Part shown: one piece after another, positions 26,262-36,956 of the stretch | Layout: each line of letters starts with the position of its first letter | Position numbering within the stretch: position 1 is the stretch's first letter | Assembly (NCBI RefSeq): GCF_000319245.1 | Contig: NC_019814.1 | Span: forward strand, 434,001 to 498,000 | Reading direction: 5' to 3' | Length of the DNA: 64,000 nt | Origin: Candidatus Kinetoplastibacterium blastocrithidii (ex Strigomonas culicis) | GTDB lineage: Bacteria > Pseudomonadota > Gammaproteobacteria > Burkholderiales > Burkholderiaceae_B | Notes under the pieces: model-generated | Seen by the model: only the letters and a program-made list of their open reading frames with translations | What the model was told of the DNA's origin: nothing | The model's database searches: none | Made by a program: the position numbers and the translations under genes

Positions 26262-26615
26262 GCTTATTAACCTATTTTGTTGAATGAAAGTATGCATTTA
26301 TTAAGTTAAGTTTATTTAGCATAAGTATTTATTTTATATATTGTAAATAACCGACTGCTTATAGATAATATATCATCTTTCTTATTTAAAATTAAATCAA
26401 AAATAAGATTTTGATTTATAAGTACAATTAAGCTTAAAGATATATAATTATGTGAAATTATAGTTTTTATTTAAAGCTTCGTGTTTGATGTTATTTTTTT
26501 GGTCACAGAGCTATAACGAAAACGTGAGATATTTATCATTATTAGTATTGCTTTTGAAATTATTTTAGAACGATTATTTTATTTGAGATACTAATCAAAC
26601 CTGGAGATATATAGC
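26262..26615. other. Noncoding divergent region between folD and aceE
   Basis: This 354-nt, very AT-rich gap separates two genes reading apart and must contain both promoters. A TATAAT occurs at 26443-26448 on the plus strand without a well-spaced -35. A small 8-bp inverted repeat (26380-26387 with 26401-26408) is present. A GGAG ribosome site for aceE is at 26603-26606. No pdhR-like gene or RNA gene is seen. Confidence 0.6.
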
Positions 26616-29318
26616 ATGTCCTCTTTGTATCAAAATTCAGATAAAACAGAAGATGATAATAATCAAGAACGGAGAGAATGGTTAGAATCATTAGAAGCTG
26701 TTTTGAGTAATAAGGGGCCAGAACAAGCTCGTAGCTTGGTAGAAAGCTTAGTTGAGAAATTACGTAGTGTCGGTATAAAAACACCAATTTCATTGAATAC
26801 TGACTATGTTAATACAATACCTGTTCATTTACAGTCAGTTCATCCTGGCAACTTAAAAATAGAATCTAGAATAAATGCATATATTCGTTGGAATGCTATG
26901 GCAATGGTTGTTAAAGCAAATTGCCATAATCCAGAAGATGGCGGTAGTTTAGGTGGGCATATATCATCATTTGCTTCCTTGGCGACTATGATTGCTTGTG
27001 GTTATAATCATTTCTGGAAATCTGATAGTACAGATAAATGTGGTGATTTAGTGTATTTTCAAGGCCACTCTTCCCCTGGAATATATAGCAGAGCTTATTT
27101 GGAAGGGTTCTTGTCTGAGAAACATCTTGATAATTTCCGTCAAGAGATTTGTGGTAATGGACTTCCGTCATATCCTCATCCACGATTGATGCCTGATTTC
27201 TGGCAATTTCCAACAGTATCTGTTGGTTTAAGTCCAATTATGGCTATATACCAAGCTCGTTTTTTAAAGTATTTGCACGCTAGAGGGATTCTTGATACTA
27301 GTGATCGCAAGGTATGGGTATTTTGTGGCGATGGAGAAATGGATGAGCCTGAGTCATTAGGGGCTATTTCTTTAGCATCAAGAGAAAATCTAGATAATTT
27401 AATTTTTGTAGTAAATTGTAATCTTCAGCGTTTAGATGGACCAGTTCGTGGTAATGGGAAAATAATTCAAGAATTAGAAAGAATATTTATTGGAGCAGGA
27501 TGGAATGTAATAAAGCTTGTTTGGGGAGGTTATTGGGACTCTTTGTTAGACAATGACAAGGATGGAATACTTAGAAAAGTAATGCAAGAGACTGTTGATG
27601 GTGAGTATCAAGCTTATAAGGCTAATGACGGAAAGTTTGTAAGAGATAATTTTTTCTCAAAACATCCAAGACTATTAGAATCTGTCTCGCATATGAGTGA
27701 TAGTGAAATATGGCGATTAAACAGAGGCGGACATGATCCTAATAAGGTTTATGCTGCTTTTGATGCGGCTAATAAACACACTGGACAACCCAGCATTATA
27801 TTAGCTAAAACTATAAAAGGATATGGAGTAGGTCACTTTAGTCAATCTAAAAATGCAACTCATCAACATAAAAAGTTAGATCTAGACTCTATACGCGAAT
27901 TTAGAGATCGTTTTGGCATTCCTGTTCCTGACGACAAGTTAGCAGATTTACCATATTTTAAGCCATCAGAAGATTCTCCTGAAATGAAATATATGAGAGA
28001 TCGTCGACAAGAACTTGGAGGTTATATGCCACGTAGACGACAAGAGTCTGATAATGTTCCTAAGGTTCCATCTTTAGAAAATTTTAGGAGTGTGCTTGAT
28101 CCAACCTCTAATGGTCGTGAAATATCAACAACTCAAGCTTTTGTTAGAATTTTAAATAGCATATTACGTAATAAGGACATAGGCCCAAGAGTTGTTCCTA
28201 TATTGGCAGATGAGTCACGAACTTTTGGCATGGAGGGTTTATTTAGACAACTAGGAATATACACACCTGGTGGGCAACAATATGAGCCTGTTGATAAAGA
28301 TCAAGTTATGTATTATAGAGAAACTAGTGATGGGCAGCTTTTGCAAGAAGGTATTAATGAGGCTGGTGCAATGAGTTCTTGGATTGCTGCTGCCACTTCC
28401 TATTCTACGAACAATTATACAATGATTCCATTCTTCATTTATTATTCTATGTTTGGTTTTCAGAGAGTTTGTGATTTAGCATGGGCCGCTGCTGATATGA
28501 AAGCAAGAGGATTTTTACTTGGCGGAACTTCTGGCAGGACTACCCTTAATGGTGAGGGCTTACAGCATGAGGATGGACATAGTCATATAATAGCATCCAC
28601 AATACCAAGCTGTGTTTCATATGATCCTGCTTTTGCACACGAGCTAGCAGTTATTATACAAAGTGGCCTAAAGCGCATGGTAGAGGATCAGGAAGACGTT
28701 TATTACTATATAACTCTTATGAATGAGAATTACTCACAACCAGGTTTGATTGACGGTGATGAAGATGGTATATTGAAAGGGATGTATAAGTTTCGTTCTC
28801 TAGGATCTTATAAAAATAGAGTTCAATTATTAGGATCAGGTGCTATATTAAGGGAGTCTATTGTTGCTCAAGATTTGCTAGAAGAGGATTGGAGTATTTC
28901 TTCTGATGTTTGGAGTGTAACTAGTTTTACAGAATTAAGACGTAATGGCTTAGATATAGAGCGTTATAATTTGTTGCAAAAGTCATTAGATTCTTATAAG
29001 GTTCCTTATTTTACAGAAAAACTTTTAGATTCATCAGGTCCTATTATAGCTTCTACAGATTATATGAAATCTTTTGCTGATCAAGTAAGACCTTTTATTC
29101 CTAAAGGTAGGGATTATTATGTTCTTGGTACTGATGGTTTTGGAAGATCAGATTTTAGATTTAAATTAAGAGATTATTTTGAGGTAGATCGTTACTATAT
29201 TGTCTTAAGTGCTTTGAAAGCACTTGCTTATAATGGGGTAATAGGATCTGATATTCCATATAAAGCTATCGTAAAATATGGTATCAATCCTGATAAAATT
29301 AATCCTCATAGGGTTTAG
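26616..29318 (+). CDS. aceE: Pyruvate dehydrogenase E1 component
   Basis: AceE decarboxylates pyruvate with thiamine diphosphate and hands the acetyl group to lipoyl-E2. The 900-residue homodimeric type is normal for beta- and gammaproteobacteria. GGSLGGHISSFAS near residue 110, the ThDP motif CGDGEMDEPES at about 235, and GGTSGRTTLNGEGLQHEDGHS at about 640-660 are as in E. coli AceE. It opens a tight aceE-aceF-lpdA operon that feeds acetyl-CoA to fatty acid and lipid A synthesis. No regulator of the PdhR type is next to it. Confidence 0.97.
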   Translation: MSSLYQNSDKTEDDNNQERREWLESLEAVLSNKGPEQARSLVESLVEKLRSVGIKTPISLNTDYVNTIPVHLQSVHPGNLKIESRINAYIRWNAMAMVVKANCHNPEDGGSLGGHISSFASLATMIACGYNHFWKSDSTDKCGDLVYFQGHSSPGIYSRAYLEGFLSEKHLDNFRQEICGNGLPSYPHPRLMPDFWQFPTVSVGLSPIMAIYQARFLKYLHARGILDTSDRKVWVFCGDGEMDEPESLGAISLASRENLDNLIFVVNCNLQRLDGPVRGNGKIIQELERIFIGAGWNVIKLVWGGYWDSLLDNDKDGILRKVMQETVDGEYQAYKANDGKFVRDNFFSKHPRLLESVSHMSDSEIWRLNRGGHDPNKVYAAFDAANKHTGQPSIILAKTIKGYGVGHFSQSKNATHQHKKLDLDSIREFRDRFGIPVPDDKLADLPYFKPSEDSPEMKYMRDRRQELGGYMPRRRQESDNVPKVPSLENFRSVLDPTSNGREISTTQAFVRILNSILRNKDIGPRVVPILADESRTFGMEGLFRQLGIYTPGGQQYEPVDKDQVMYYRETSDGQLLQEGINEAGAMSSWIAAATSYSTNNYTMIPFFIYYSMFGFQRVCDLAWAAADMKARGFLLGGTSGRTTLNGEGLQHEDGHSHIIASTIPSCVSYDPAFAHELAVIIQSGLKRMVEDQEDVYYYITLMNENYSQPGLIDGDEDGILKGMYKFRSLGSYKNRVQLLGSGAILRESIVAQDLLEEDWSISSDVWSVTSFTELRRNGLDIERYNLLQKSLDSYKVPYFTEKLLDSSGPIIASTDYMKSFADQVRPFIPKGRDYYVLGTDGFGRSDFRFKLRDYFEVDRYYIVLSALKALAYNGVIGSDIPYKAIVKYGINPDKINPHRV

Positions 29319-29326
29319 GATAAAAT

Positions 29327-30601
29327 ATGACTGAAGTAATACAATTCAATATGCCAGATGTTGGTGATTCTAAAGATTTTGAAGTAATTGAGATAATGGT
29401 TTCAGTTGGAGATAAAGTTTGTGTAGAACAAAGCTTGATAACAGTTGAATCAGAAAAAGCTTCAATGGAAGTTCCTTCTACAGTGGAAGGTATAGTTAGG
29501 TCTATTATTGTAAAGATTGGAGATAAAATATCAGAGAATTCTCCTATTTTGTCGTTGGAGGTTGAAACAATCAATGATTTAAATGTTTCTAATAACAGTT
29601 TTATTGATAGTAAAAGTAAATATAAACCAAGTAAGCATTCAGATGAAATTCTTGAGAATAGTAATAGTTATACTCAAAATATTACTATTCCTAATGAAGA
29701 TATTAGTGTTTACGCATCTCCTTCCATTAGAAAATTAGCTAGAGATCTTGGCATCGATATATCATTGGTAATTGGAACAGGAAAAAAAGGTCGTATACTA
29801 CGTGAAGATATTAATAAATTTATAAGGAATAAACTTCTTAAAGATAGTTCTAATAATCTCAACAAAAGCTCTTACAATGTTCCTAGTATTGATTTTTCAA
29901 AATTTGGTGATATAAATATTAAAGCATTGAGTCGCATTGGAAAAATTTCTGCCTCAAAATTACATAGCAATTGGGTTAACATACCACATGTTACTAATAA
30001 TGATGAAGCAGATATAACTGATCTTGAATTATTCCGTAAAAAGATAAATGAGGAAAATTCCAATGAAGGTAATAATACAAAGCTTACGTTGCTTCCATTT
30101 ATAGTAAAAGCAGTTATTTCCTCATTAAAAAAATTCAAAAATATAAACTCATCTCTGGATGGGGATAATATTGTACTAAAAAATTACTATAATATAGGGA
30201 TAGCGGTCGATACTGATCATGGGTTAGTTGTTCCTGTAATTCGGAATGCAGATAAAAAAGGGTTGTTTGAGCTATCTGCAGATATTGTTTCATTATCAAA
30301 AAAAGCTCGTAGTGGGTCGTTATTACCAGCAGAAATGCAAGGTGGTTGTTTCTCCATATCTTCTTTAGGTGGGATTGGAGGAACTTCATTTACTCCAATA
30401 ATTAATGCGCCTGAGGTGGCTATACTTGGTATTTCTAAAGCTTTTATTAAACCAATATGGGATGGAAAGCAGTTTATTCCAAAGTTAATAATGCCAATAT
30501 CATTATCCTATGATCATAGAGTTATTGATGGAGCACTAGCTGCTAGGTTTAATGTTTATTTATGTAATCTCCTGAATGACTTTCGTCGTGTGTTTTTGTA
30601 A
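29327..30601 (+). CDS. aceF: Pyruvate dehydrogenase E2, dihydrolipoamide acetyltransferase
   Basis: E2 forms the core of the complex and transfers acetyl to CoA. A single N-terminal lipoyl domain has its lipoylated Lys in [11 protein letters not shown] at about residue 44; E. coli has three such domains. A flexible linker, the E3-binding domain ([16 protein letters not shown] to [11 protein letters not shown], about 128-165) and the catalytic domain with YDHRVIDGA near residue 394 follow. Length is 424. It starts 8 nt after aceE, implying translational coupling. Confidence 0.95.
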   Translation: MTEVIQFNMPDVGDSKDFEVIEIMVSVGDKVCVEQSLITVESEKASMEVPSTVEGIVRSIIVKIGDKISENSPILSLEVETINDLNVSNNSFIDSKSKYKPSKHSDEILENSNSYTQNITIPNEDISVYASPSIRKLARDLGIDISLVIGTGKKGRILREDINKFIRNKLLKDSSNNLNKSSYNVPSIDFSKFGDINIKALSRIGKISASKLHSNWVNIPHVTNNDEADITDLELFRKKINEENSNEGNNTKLTLLPFIVKAVISSLKKFKNINSSLDGDNIVLKNYYNIGIAVDTDHGLVVPVIRNADKKGLFELSADIVSLSKKARSGSLLPAEMQGGCFSISSLGGIGGTSFTPIINAPEVAILGISKAFIKPIWDGKQFIPKLIMPISLSYDHRVIDGALAARFNVYLCNLLNDFRRVFL

Positions 30602-30618
30602 ACAATATATTAATTAAC

Positions 30619-32337
30619 ATGAACAATATTTATACAATAAAAGTACCAAGTTTGGGTGATATAACCAAGGCCCATGTAATAGAAGTTCTAGTTTCAGTAG
30701 GTGAATCTATAGATAATGGCCAGGATTTGATAATTTTGGAGTCTGAGAAATCAGTAATGAGTGTTCCATCTACTTGCAAAGGGATTATTAAGAATATAAG
30801 CGTACAGAATGGAGACATTGTACAATCTGGTACTACTTTTATGGAAGTTATTGTTGATCGATATGTTGGTTCTAGTAATGAATATAATAATATCTCAGCC
30901 CATAATACTAGTAATGTTTCTGAAGTATATTGTGATGTGCTAGTACTCGGTTCAGGTCCAGGTGGTTACTCTGCAGCATTTCGCGCTGCAGATCTAGGTC
31001 TAACGACAGTTATGGTAGAAAAACATTCTTCTTTAGGTGGTGTGTGTTTGAATGTCGGTTGTATACCAACTAAAACTTTATTACATAGTGTTTCTTTGTT
31101 GGATAGTGCAAAACATTTAAATAATATGGGTATTAGTATTGGTGAAATTAATATAGATGTAGAGAAACTAAATGACCATACAGATTCTATTAAATCAAGA
31201 CTTTCTGATGGTTTGACTAGCATGTCAAAAATAAGGAAGGTTAATGTAATTAAAGGAACTGGAGAATTTATTGATTCAAATAGTTTGTATGTTAAATCTA
31301 AGGATGAATCTCCTGATAGTATGATTCATTTTCAGTATGCAATTATAGCCACTGGTAGCAATCCAATAACTATGCCATTTCTTCCAAAAGATGAGAGGGT
31401 AGTAGATTCTACTGGAGCTTTAAAATTATCAAAGATACCTGAAAAAATGTTGTTGATCGGAGGTGGTATAATAAGCCTTGAGATAGGAACTATTTATTCT
31501 TCATTGGGAGCTAATATTGATTTAGTTGAAATATCTGATAGTTTAATATCTGGAGCTGATAGGGATTTAGTAAATGCATGGTATAAGGTTAATTCTAAGC
31601 GTTTTGGTAATTTAATGCTAAATACTAAGGTTACCGGAGCTAAGTCTACAGAAAATGGCATTGAAGTTTATTTTGATGGGAAAGATGTTAAAAATAGCAT
31701 TCGCTACGACCTCATTTTACAGGCTATTGGCAGAAAACCTAATAGTTCTAATATAGGAATAGAAAAGATTGGTATTGTGGTAGATGATTGTGGTTATATT
31801 ATTGTTGATAGTCAAATGCGTACAAATGTGAATAATATATTTGCTATAGGTGATGTAACTGGCAATCCAATGTTAGCTCATAAGGCAGTTCATGAGGCAC
31901 ATATTGCAGCTGAGAATGTTTCTGGGAAAAATGTATTTTTTGATGCCAAGGTTATTCCTTCTGTCGCTTACACCAATCCAGAGATAGCTTGGGTTGGCTT
32001 AACTGAAGATGAAGCTAAGAAAAGAGAGATAAAGATAAAAAAAGGTATTTTCCCTTGGGGTGCTTCTGGTAGGGCTATATCCATGGGTGCAGATCAAGGA
32101 TTAACAAAACTGATATTCGACTCTAAAGATGATCGTATACTTGGTGGTGGTATTGTTGGGGCTCATGCTGGTGATTTAATTGGTGAAATAGCATTAGCAA
32201 TTGAAATGGGATCAGATGTTTTTGATATAGCCAAAACAATTCATCCTCATCCTACTTTAATTGAATCTATTTGCATGGCTTCTGAGTCAGCTATGGGCAC
32301 TTGTACTGATTTACCACCATCATTAGCTGGCAAATAG
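30619..32337 (+). CDS. lpdA: Dihydrolipoamide dehydrogenase (E3) with N-terminal lipoyl domain
   Basis: E3 reoxidises dihydrolipoyl groups with NAD+. Residues 1-80 are a lipoyl domain (Lys in ESEKSVMSVPS), a variant found in several betaproteobacteria; the E3 body begins near residue 102 with the FAD motif VLGSGPGGYSAAF. The redox cysteines are in GGVCLNVGCIPTK (143 and 148), NAD binding is at LIGGGIISLEIG, and HPHPTLIE near the C-terminus holds the catalytic His-Glu pair. At 572 residues it is full length. The mechanosensitive channel gene starts only 4 nt after the stop. Confidence 0.96.
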   Translation: MNNIYTIKVPSLGDITKAHVIEVLVSVGESIDNGQDLIILESEKSVMSVPSTCKGIIKNISVQNGDIVQSGTTFMEVIVDRYVGSSNEYNNISAHNTSNVSEVYCDVLVLGSGPGGYSAAFRAADLGLTTVMVEKHSSLGGVCLNVGCIPTKTLLHSVSLLDSAKHLNNMGISIGEINIDVEKLNDHTDSIKSRLSDGLTSMSKIRKVNVIKGTGEFIDSNSLYVKSKDESPDSMIHFQYAIIATGSNPITMPFLPKDERVVDSTGALKLSKIPEKMLLIGGGIISLEIGTIYSSLGANIDLVEISDSLISGADRDLVNAWYKVNSKRFGNLMLNTKVTGAKSTENGIEVYFDGKDVKNSIRYDLILQAIGRKPNSSNIGIEKIGIVVDDCGYIIVDSQMRTNVNNIFAIGDVTGNPMLAHKAVHEAHIAAENVSGKNVFFDAKVIPSVAYTNPEIAWVGLTEDEAKKREIKIKKGIFPWGASGRAISMGADQGLTKLIFDSKDDRILGGGIVGAHAGDLIGEIALAIEMGSDVFDIAKTIHPHPTLIESICMASESAMGTCTDLPPSLAGK

Positions 32338-32341
32338 TTTT

Positions 32342-33571
32342 ATGGCAATTATTGAGTTTTTTATATACTACATTACGAAACAATGCTGGTTTCAAAGCTT
32401 TTTGGGTATTTTGATACTAATACTAGTGTCACTATTACTACAGGTTATTTTAGGACATTTAATCTTAAACATCGCTAATAGATTGTTGTTTTTTGGTGGG
32501 CATGATGACTGGAATAATTCTCTGGTCAAACATAATATATATAAGTATATAAGATGTCTAGTGCCGCTATTTGTTGTTTCAGGAGGCATAGGACTTATTC
32601 CTCATATAGATAAGTTTGCTGATTTGGTAGGACGTTTGGCTAGAGCTTCTGTTTGTATATGTTTTTTTCTGATTTTGGGAGGAATTTTAAGTGTAGTGCA
32701 GGATAGATATTCTTTTAGTACTATGGCCCAAACACGTTCTATTAAAGGATATATACAGATAGGTAAATTATTACTTGCTGTTATATGTATTATATTGGTT
32801 TTATCTATATTGATAGATCGTTCTCCTTTATTAATGATTTCTGGTTTGGGTGCTTTATCTGCAGTGTTGTTATTAGTATTTAAAGACACTTTGTTATCAT
32901 TAGTTGCTAGTACTCAACTTATAAGTAACGATATGCTCAGGATAGGTGATTGGATTGAAATGCCTCAATCTAATGCTGATGGTTTTGTGAGAGATATAGC
33001 ATTGCATACAGTTAAAGTTCAAAATTGGGATAATACATTTACCACTGTTCCAACTTATAAGTTGTTTTCTGAAAGCTATAGAAATTATAGACAAATGTTT
33101 GAGTCTGGCGGCAGACGTATAAAAAGAAGTATAAATATTGATATCAAAAGCATAAAATTTTTAAATTTCAATGAAATTAGATATTTAATGCATTTTAAGT
33201 TATTAGATGGATATTTTAACTCTAGATCACATGAGCTGGGATCATTAGATTGTAATTATGATAATCTTGATAAAACAGATAAAACAAATATTACTAATAT
33301 CAGTATTTTTAGGCATTACGCCCTAGCTTTCTTAAAATCACACCATGAGTTACGTAAGGATATGACTATGGTTGTACGCATGTTGGACCCCAAGCCTGAA
33401 GGTGTTCCATTAGAAATATATTGTTTTACGTCGCTAACAGCTTGGATCGAACATGAACGTATACAGGGTGATGTTTTTGATCACTTAATTACAATTTTAC
33501 CTGAGTTCAAATTGCTAATGTATCAAAAACCTTCTGGGTCTGATTTTGTAAATTTTAGATGTATAGCTTAA
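32342..33571 (+). CDS. ybdG: YbdG-type (MscS family) mechanosensitive channel
   Basis: The 409-residue membrane protein has about five hydrophobic segments in residues 1-190 and then an MscS beta domain with GDWIEMPQSNADGFVRDIALHTVKVQNWDNTFTTVP. The extra SGGRRIKRSINIDI block and long C-terminal region match E. coli YbdG (MscM, 415 aa) better than MscS itself. It releases solutes at hypo-osmotic shock. It lies 4 nt after lpdA and so is probably translated from the PDH message, which is an odd partnership. Confidence 0.87.
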   Translation: MAIIEFFIYYITKQCWFQSFLGILILILVSLLLQVILGHLILNIANRLLFFGGHDDWNNSLVKHNIYKYIRCLVPLFVVSGGIGLIPHIDKFADLVGRLARASVCICFFLILGGILSVVQDRYSFSTMAQTRSIKGYIQIGKLLLAVICIILVLSILIDRSPLLMISGLGALSAVLLLVFKDTLLSLVASTQLISNDMLRIGDWIEMPQSNADGFVRDIALHTVKVQNWDNTFTTVPTYKLFSESYRNYRQMFESGGRRIKRSINIDIKSIKFLNFNEIRYLMHFKLLDGYFNSRSHELGSLDCNYDNLDKTDKTNITNISIFRHYALAFLKSHHELRKDMTMVVRMLDPKPEGVPLEIYCFTSLTAWIEHERIQGDVFDHLITILPEFKLLMYQKPSGSDFVNFRCIA

Positions 33572-33615
33572 TTATATTATTTGATTTTTTATTTAATTAT
33601 AGGTCGAGTTAATTC

Positions 33616-35238
33616 ATGGATACTGTTAAGATAGCCATAGCACAAATAAATTCTTGCGTTGGGGACATTAGTGGTAATGCTGCTAAGGTATTATCATCAG
33701 CAGATTCTGCTTGTAATGATGGGGTTGATTTGCTGCTTACTCCGGAGCTTGTAATTACAGGATACCCTCCAGAAGACCTATTATTTAACATTGATTTTAT
33801 TGAGAATCAAAATATTGCTTTAAATAATTTAATAAACGAATCCAGGAAATTTAAAGAATTATATTTATTGATAGGTCATGTTAGTTTGATTTCTAACTCA
33901 TTATATAATTCTGCATCGTTGATATATCAGGGCAATTTGATATTGACGTATTATAAGTGTGCCTTGCCTAATTATTCTATTTTTGATGAGAAAAGATATT
34001 TTAGTAATGGTAATAGACCATCTACATTTTCTATTAGGGGCATTAGTATTGGTATAATGATATGCGAAGACTTATGGTCCGATGATGTTATAAAAATGTA
34101 TAACGGCATTAGTATTGATGTTTTAACTGTCTTAAATGCTTCTCCTTTTAATGTTGGTAAAGATGATAAAAGAATTGCTATTGCTAAAAAATCTGCCAAA
34201 GAGCTAAATTGTGATGTTGTATATGCTAATAGTGTAGGAGGTCAAGATGATCTTGTTTTTGACGGATCTTCTTTTATAATTAATAGAACAGGTAATTATT
34301 TAAGGAAACTACATTCATGGCGGGAAGATTATGGTTATTATGAAGTAGGAATTACTAAGGATATTTCTTATATTAAGAATGATTCTGAAGAATCTCAACT
34401 ATGGAGCGCATTAGTTTTAGGCCTCAGGGATTATGTATATAAAAATAGATTTCCTGGTGTATTGCTTGGATTATCAGGTGGTATAGATTCAGCATTAGCA
34501 CTATCAATAGCAGTAGATGCTATTGGTTTTGATAAGGTTAGTGCTATTATGATGCCATCTTTTTATACATCAGATATTTCCATAGAGGATTCATCATCTC
34601 TAGCGAGTAATTTGAAAATAGATTATAGAATTATTAATATCGATGATATAGTTTTATCATTCATTAAAGCCTTGTGCTTAATTCAACCTGATAATCTAAT
34701 AGAAGAGAGAGAAAATTCTACATATGAAAATATCCAGGCCCGCATTAGAGGAGTATTATTAATGGCAATTTCTAATTCCAGTGGGAAATTAGTTTTAAAC
34801 ACTAGTAATAAGTCTGAAATTAGTGTTGGTTACTGCACTTTATATGGTGATGCAATAGGTGGTTTTTCTGTTCTTAAGGATATTTCTAAAGGCATGGTAT
34901 ATCGTTTAGCTAGGTGGTACAATAGAGATAAAGGAATTATACCAGAAAGAATTATATCAAGAGCTCCATCAGCTGAGTTAAGGCCTAATCAAACTGATCA
35001 AGATAGTTTGCCTCCTTATGATCTATTAGATAAGATATTAATGTTACATATTGAGAAAGGAAAAACCAAGAAAGAAATAATAGATTCTGGTTATAGTAGA
35101 GATATTGTTTTAGAAGTATTTAATCTATTACGTTCTAGCGAATATAAACGTTATCAATCACCTCCAGGAACAAGAGTAAGTGAACGTTCTTTTGGAAAAG
35201 ACTGGCGATATCCTATAACAAATAATTTTAATGAATAA
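33616..35238 (+). CDS. nadE: Glutamine-dependent NAD+ synthetase
   Basis: NadE amidates nicotinate adenine dinucleotide to NAD+. The N-terminal nitrilase-type glutaminase (1-270) shows the Glu in LTPELVITGYPPEDLL, the Lys in YYKCALPNY and the catalytic Cys in MICEDLW near 150. The C-terminal synthetase has the PP-loop GLSGGIDSALALSIA at about 289 and NTSNKSEISVGY. Length 540 is normal for the two-domain form. It converges with recJ across only 8 nt. Confidence 0.96.
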   Translation: MDTVKIAIAQINSCVGDISGNAAKVLSSADSACNDGVDLLLTPELVITGYPPEDLLFNIDFIENQNIALNNLINESRKFKELYLLIGHVSLISNSLYNSASLIYQGNLILTYYKCALPNYSIFDEKRYFSNGNRPSTFSIRGISIGIMICEDLWSDDVIKMYNGISIDVLTVLNASPFNVGKDDKRIAIAKKSAKELNCDVVYANSVGGQDDLVFDGSSFIINRTGNYLRKLHSWREDYGYYEVGITKDISYIKNDSEESQLWSALVLGLRDYVYKNRFPGVLLGLSGGIDSALALSIAVDAIGFDKVSAIMMPSFYTSDISIEDSSSLASNLKIDYRIINIDDIVLSFIKALCLIQPDNLIEERENSTYENIQARIRGVLLMAISNSSGKLVLNTSNKSEISVGYCTLYGDAIGGFSVLKDISKGMVYRLARWYNRDKGIIPERIISRAPSAELRPNQTDQDSLPPYDLLDKILMLHIEKGKTKKEIIDSGYSRDIVLEVFNLLRSSEYKRYQSPPGTRVSERSFGKDWRYPITNNFNE

Positions 35239-35246
35239 ATATGATC

Positions 35247-36956
35247 TTATATAGTATATATATGCTCAAGCAATAGTTGTAAATTACTTTTACCATCCCA
35301 TATGTTTTCATCGATTCTATATGTTGCTTTTATATTTTCTGGTAAATATTCCGTATGATTAAACCAAATGGCATCAAATTTCATTTTTTCTCTCATCAAT
35401 ATGAGCTTTTTATGAGTATCTTTAATGGTTTTTTGTGATATAACTTTAAAGCTATCAATAAATATAGGAGAAGGAAATCCCGATCCCCATACTTGTTTTT
35501 TTAATAAACGAGATATATCTAAATTTATATATTCAGTCTTAAGAGAGCCATCAGTTTCAATTGTTGGGGTTATTTTACTGTTGCTGGTTATTGTTTTAAC
35601 GACGTTTTCAAATATTTCAGTAAATTCAAAATAGTTATTACTGTTTATTGTTAGTCCTGCAGCCATTGCATGTCCGCCAAATTGTTTTATTATATTGGGG
35701 TGATTTTTAGCAATTATATCCAATATATCTTTTATATTTAAATCCATTACGGACCTTGCCGATCCTCTTATTTCATTGTTTTCAGAATCTGCAAATACTA
35801 TTGTTGGCTTCCAAAATCTTTCTTTTAATTTTGAGGCAACTAATCCAACTATTCCAGTATGCCATTTTTCATTATAAATACATATGGTATTTTTTCCTTC
35901 AAATTCATAATCAGCTATATCTGATAATGCTTCTTCATTCATCTTATTTTCTATGCATCTACGGCATTTATTAATATTATCTAGTTCTGTTGATATTTTT
36001 AGTGCTTCATCATAATTGTCTGTTATTAAGCATAATATACCCAGGCTCATATCATATAAACGTCCTGCTGCATTTAAACGTGGAGCTATATAGAATCCTA
36101 AGCTAGAGCTATCAGCATTATTTGTTTGTTTATTTGCTACTTTAAATAATGCTTTTATTCCTGGCTGAGCGCAACCATTCCTTATTCTATTTAAACCCTG
36201 TGTAACTAGCAAACGGTTATTAGCATCTAGTTTAACCATGTCCGCAATAGTTCCTAATGCTACCAGATCTACTAATTCATTTAGTTTGGGGCCTGTATTA
36301 TTTCTATATATTTTACGCCTACGCATTTCCGCTCTAAGTTCTATCATTAGATAAAATATTACGCCTACACCTGATAAATTTTTAGATGGGAAGTTACAGT
36401 TAGGGTGATTAGGGTTTACAATCGACAATGCATTAGGAAGTTTTATTCCAGGTAGATGGTGATCTGTAACAATGACCTGGATGTTATTTTTATTAGCATA
36501 TTCTATTCCATCAATACTTGATATCCCATTATCTACTGTGAGAATTATGTCAGGCTTAGATAGCTTATTTGATAATATTTGTTCTACAATATCTATTGAC
36601 AGTCCATAACCATTTTTAAATCGATTAGGAACTATGAAATCAACATTTGCCCCCATTGCTCTCAGCGCCCTTATTCCTACAGCGCATGCTGTTGCCCCGT
36701 CACAATCATAATCTGCTACTATCAGTATTTTTTCACTTTTTGTTATAGCATCAGCTAAATGTCTTGCAGCTTTATTTGCTTGATTTAAATAGTTTGGTGG
36801 TATTAGTGATATCCATTCATACTGGACTTGGTTTATGTCTTTAATTCCTCTTGATGCCAATAATTTTGCTAAAAGAGGGTGTATCCCAAATTTTTCTAGC
36901 ATGTTAGATAATTTTTTTTCTACAGGTCTTATTGTTACCCTAGGTAGTATTGCCAT
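35247..36956 (-). CDS. recJ: Single-stranded-DNA exonuclease RecJ
   Basis: RecJ is a 5'-to-3' ssDNA exonuclease of recombination and mismatch repair. The DHH-family motifs are present: VADYDCDGATACAVG near 80, LTVDNGISS, VTDHHLPG near 160, GVGVIFYLM, and DHHA1-domain GGHAMAAGL. At 569 residues it is full length. Its first 22 bp overlap the end of the rpfE-like gene, implying one transcript. RecJ next to rpfE and lolCD matches Bordetella and Xanthomonas-type order. Confidence 0.95.
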   Translation of the reverse strand: MAILPRVTIRPVEKKLSNMLEKFGIHPLLAKLLASRGIKDINQVQYEWISLIPPNYLNQANKAARHLADAITKSEKILIVADYDCDGATACAVGIRALRAMGANVDFIVPNRFKNGYGLSIDIVEQILSNKLSKPDIILTVDNGISSIDGIEYANKNNIQVIVTDHHLPGIKLPNALSIVNPNHPNCNFPSKNLSGVGVIFYLMIELRAEMRRRKIYRNNTGPKLNELVDLVALGTIADMVKLDANNRLLVTQGLNRIRNGCAQPGIKALFKVANKQTNNADSSSLGFYIAPRLNAAGRLYDMSLGILCLITDNYDEALKISTELDNINKCRRCIENKMNEEALSDIADYEFEGKNTICIYNEKWHTGIVGLVASKLKERFWKPTIVFADSENNEIRGSARSVMDLNIKDILDIIAKNHPNIIKQFGGHAMAAGLTINSNNYFEFTEIFENVVKTITSNSKITPTIETDGSLKTEYINLDISRLLKKQVWGSGFPSPIFIDSFKVISQKTIKDTHKKLILMREKMKFDAIWFNHTEYLPENIKATYRIDENIWDGKSNLQLLLEHIYTI

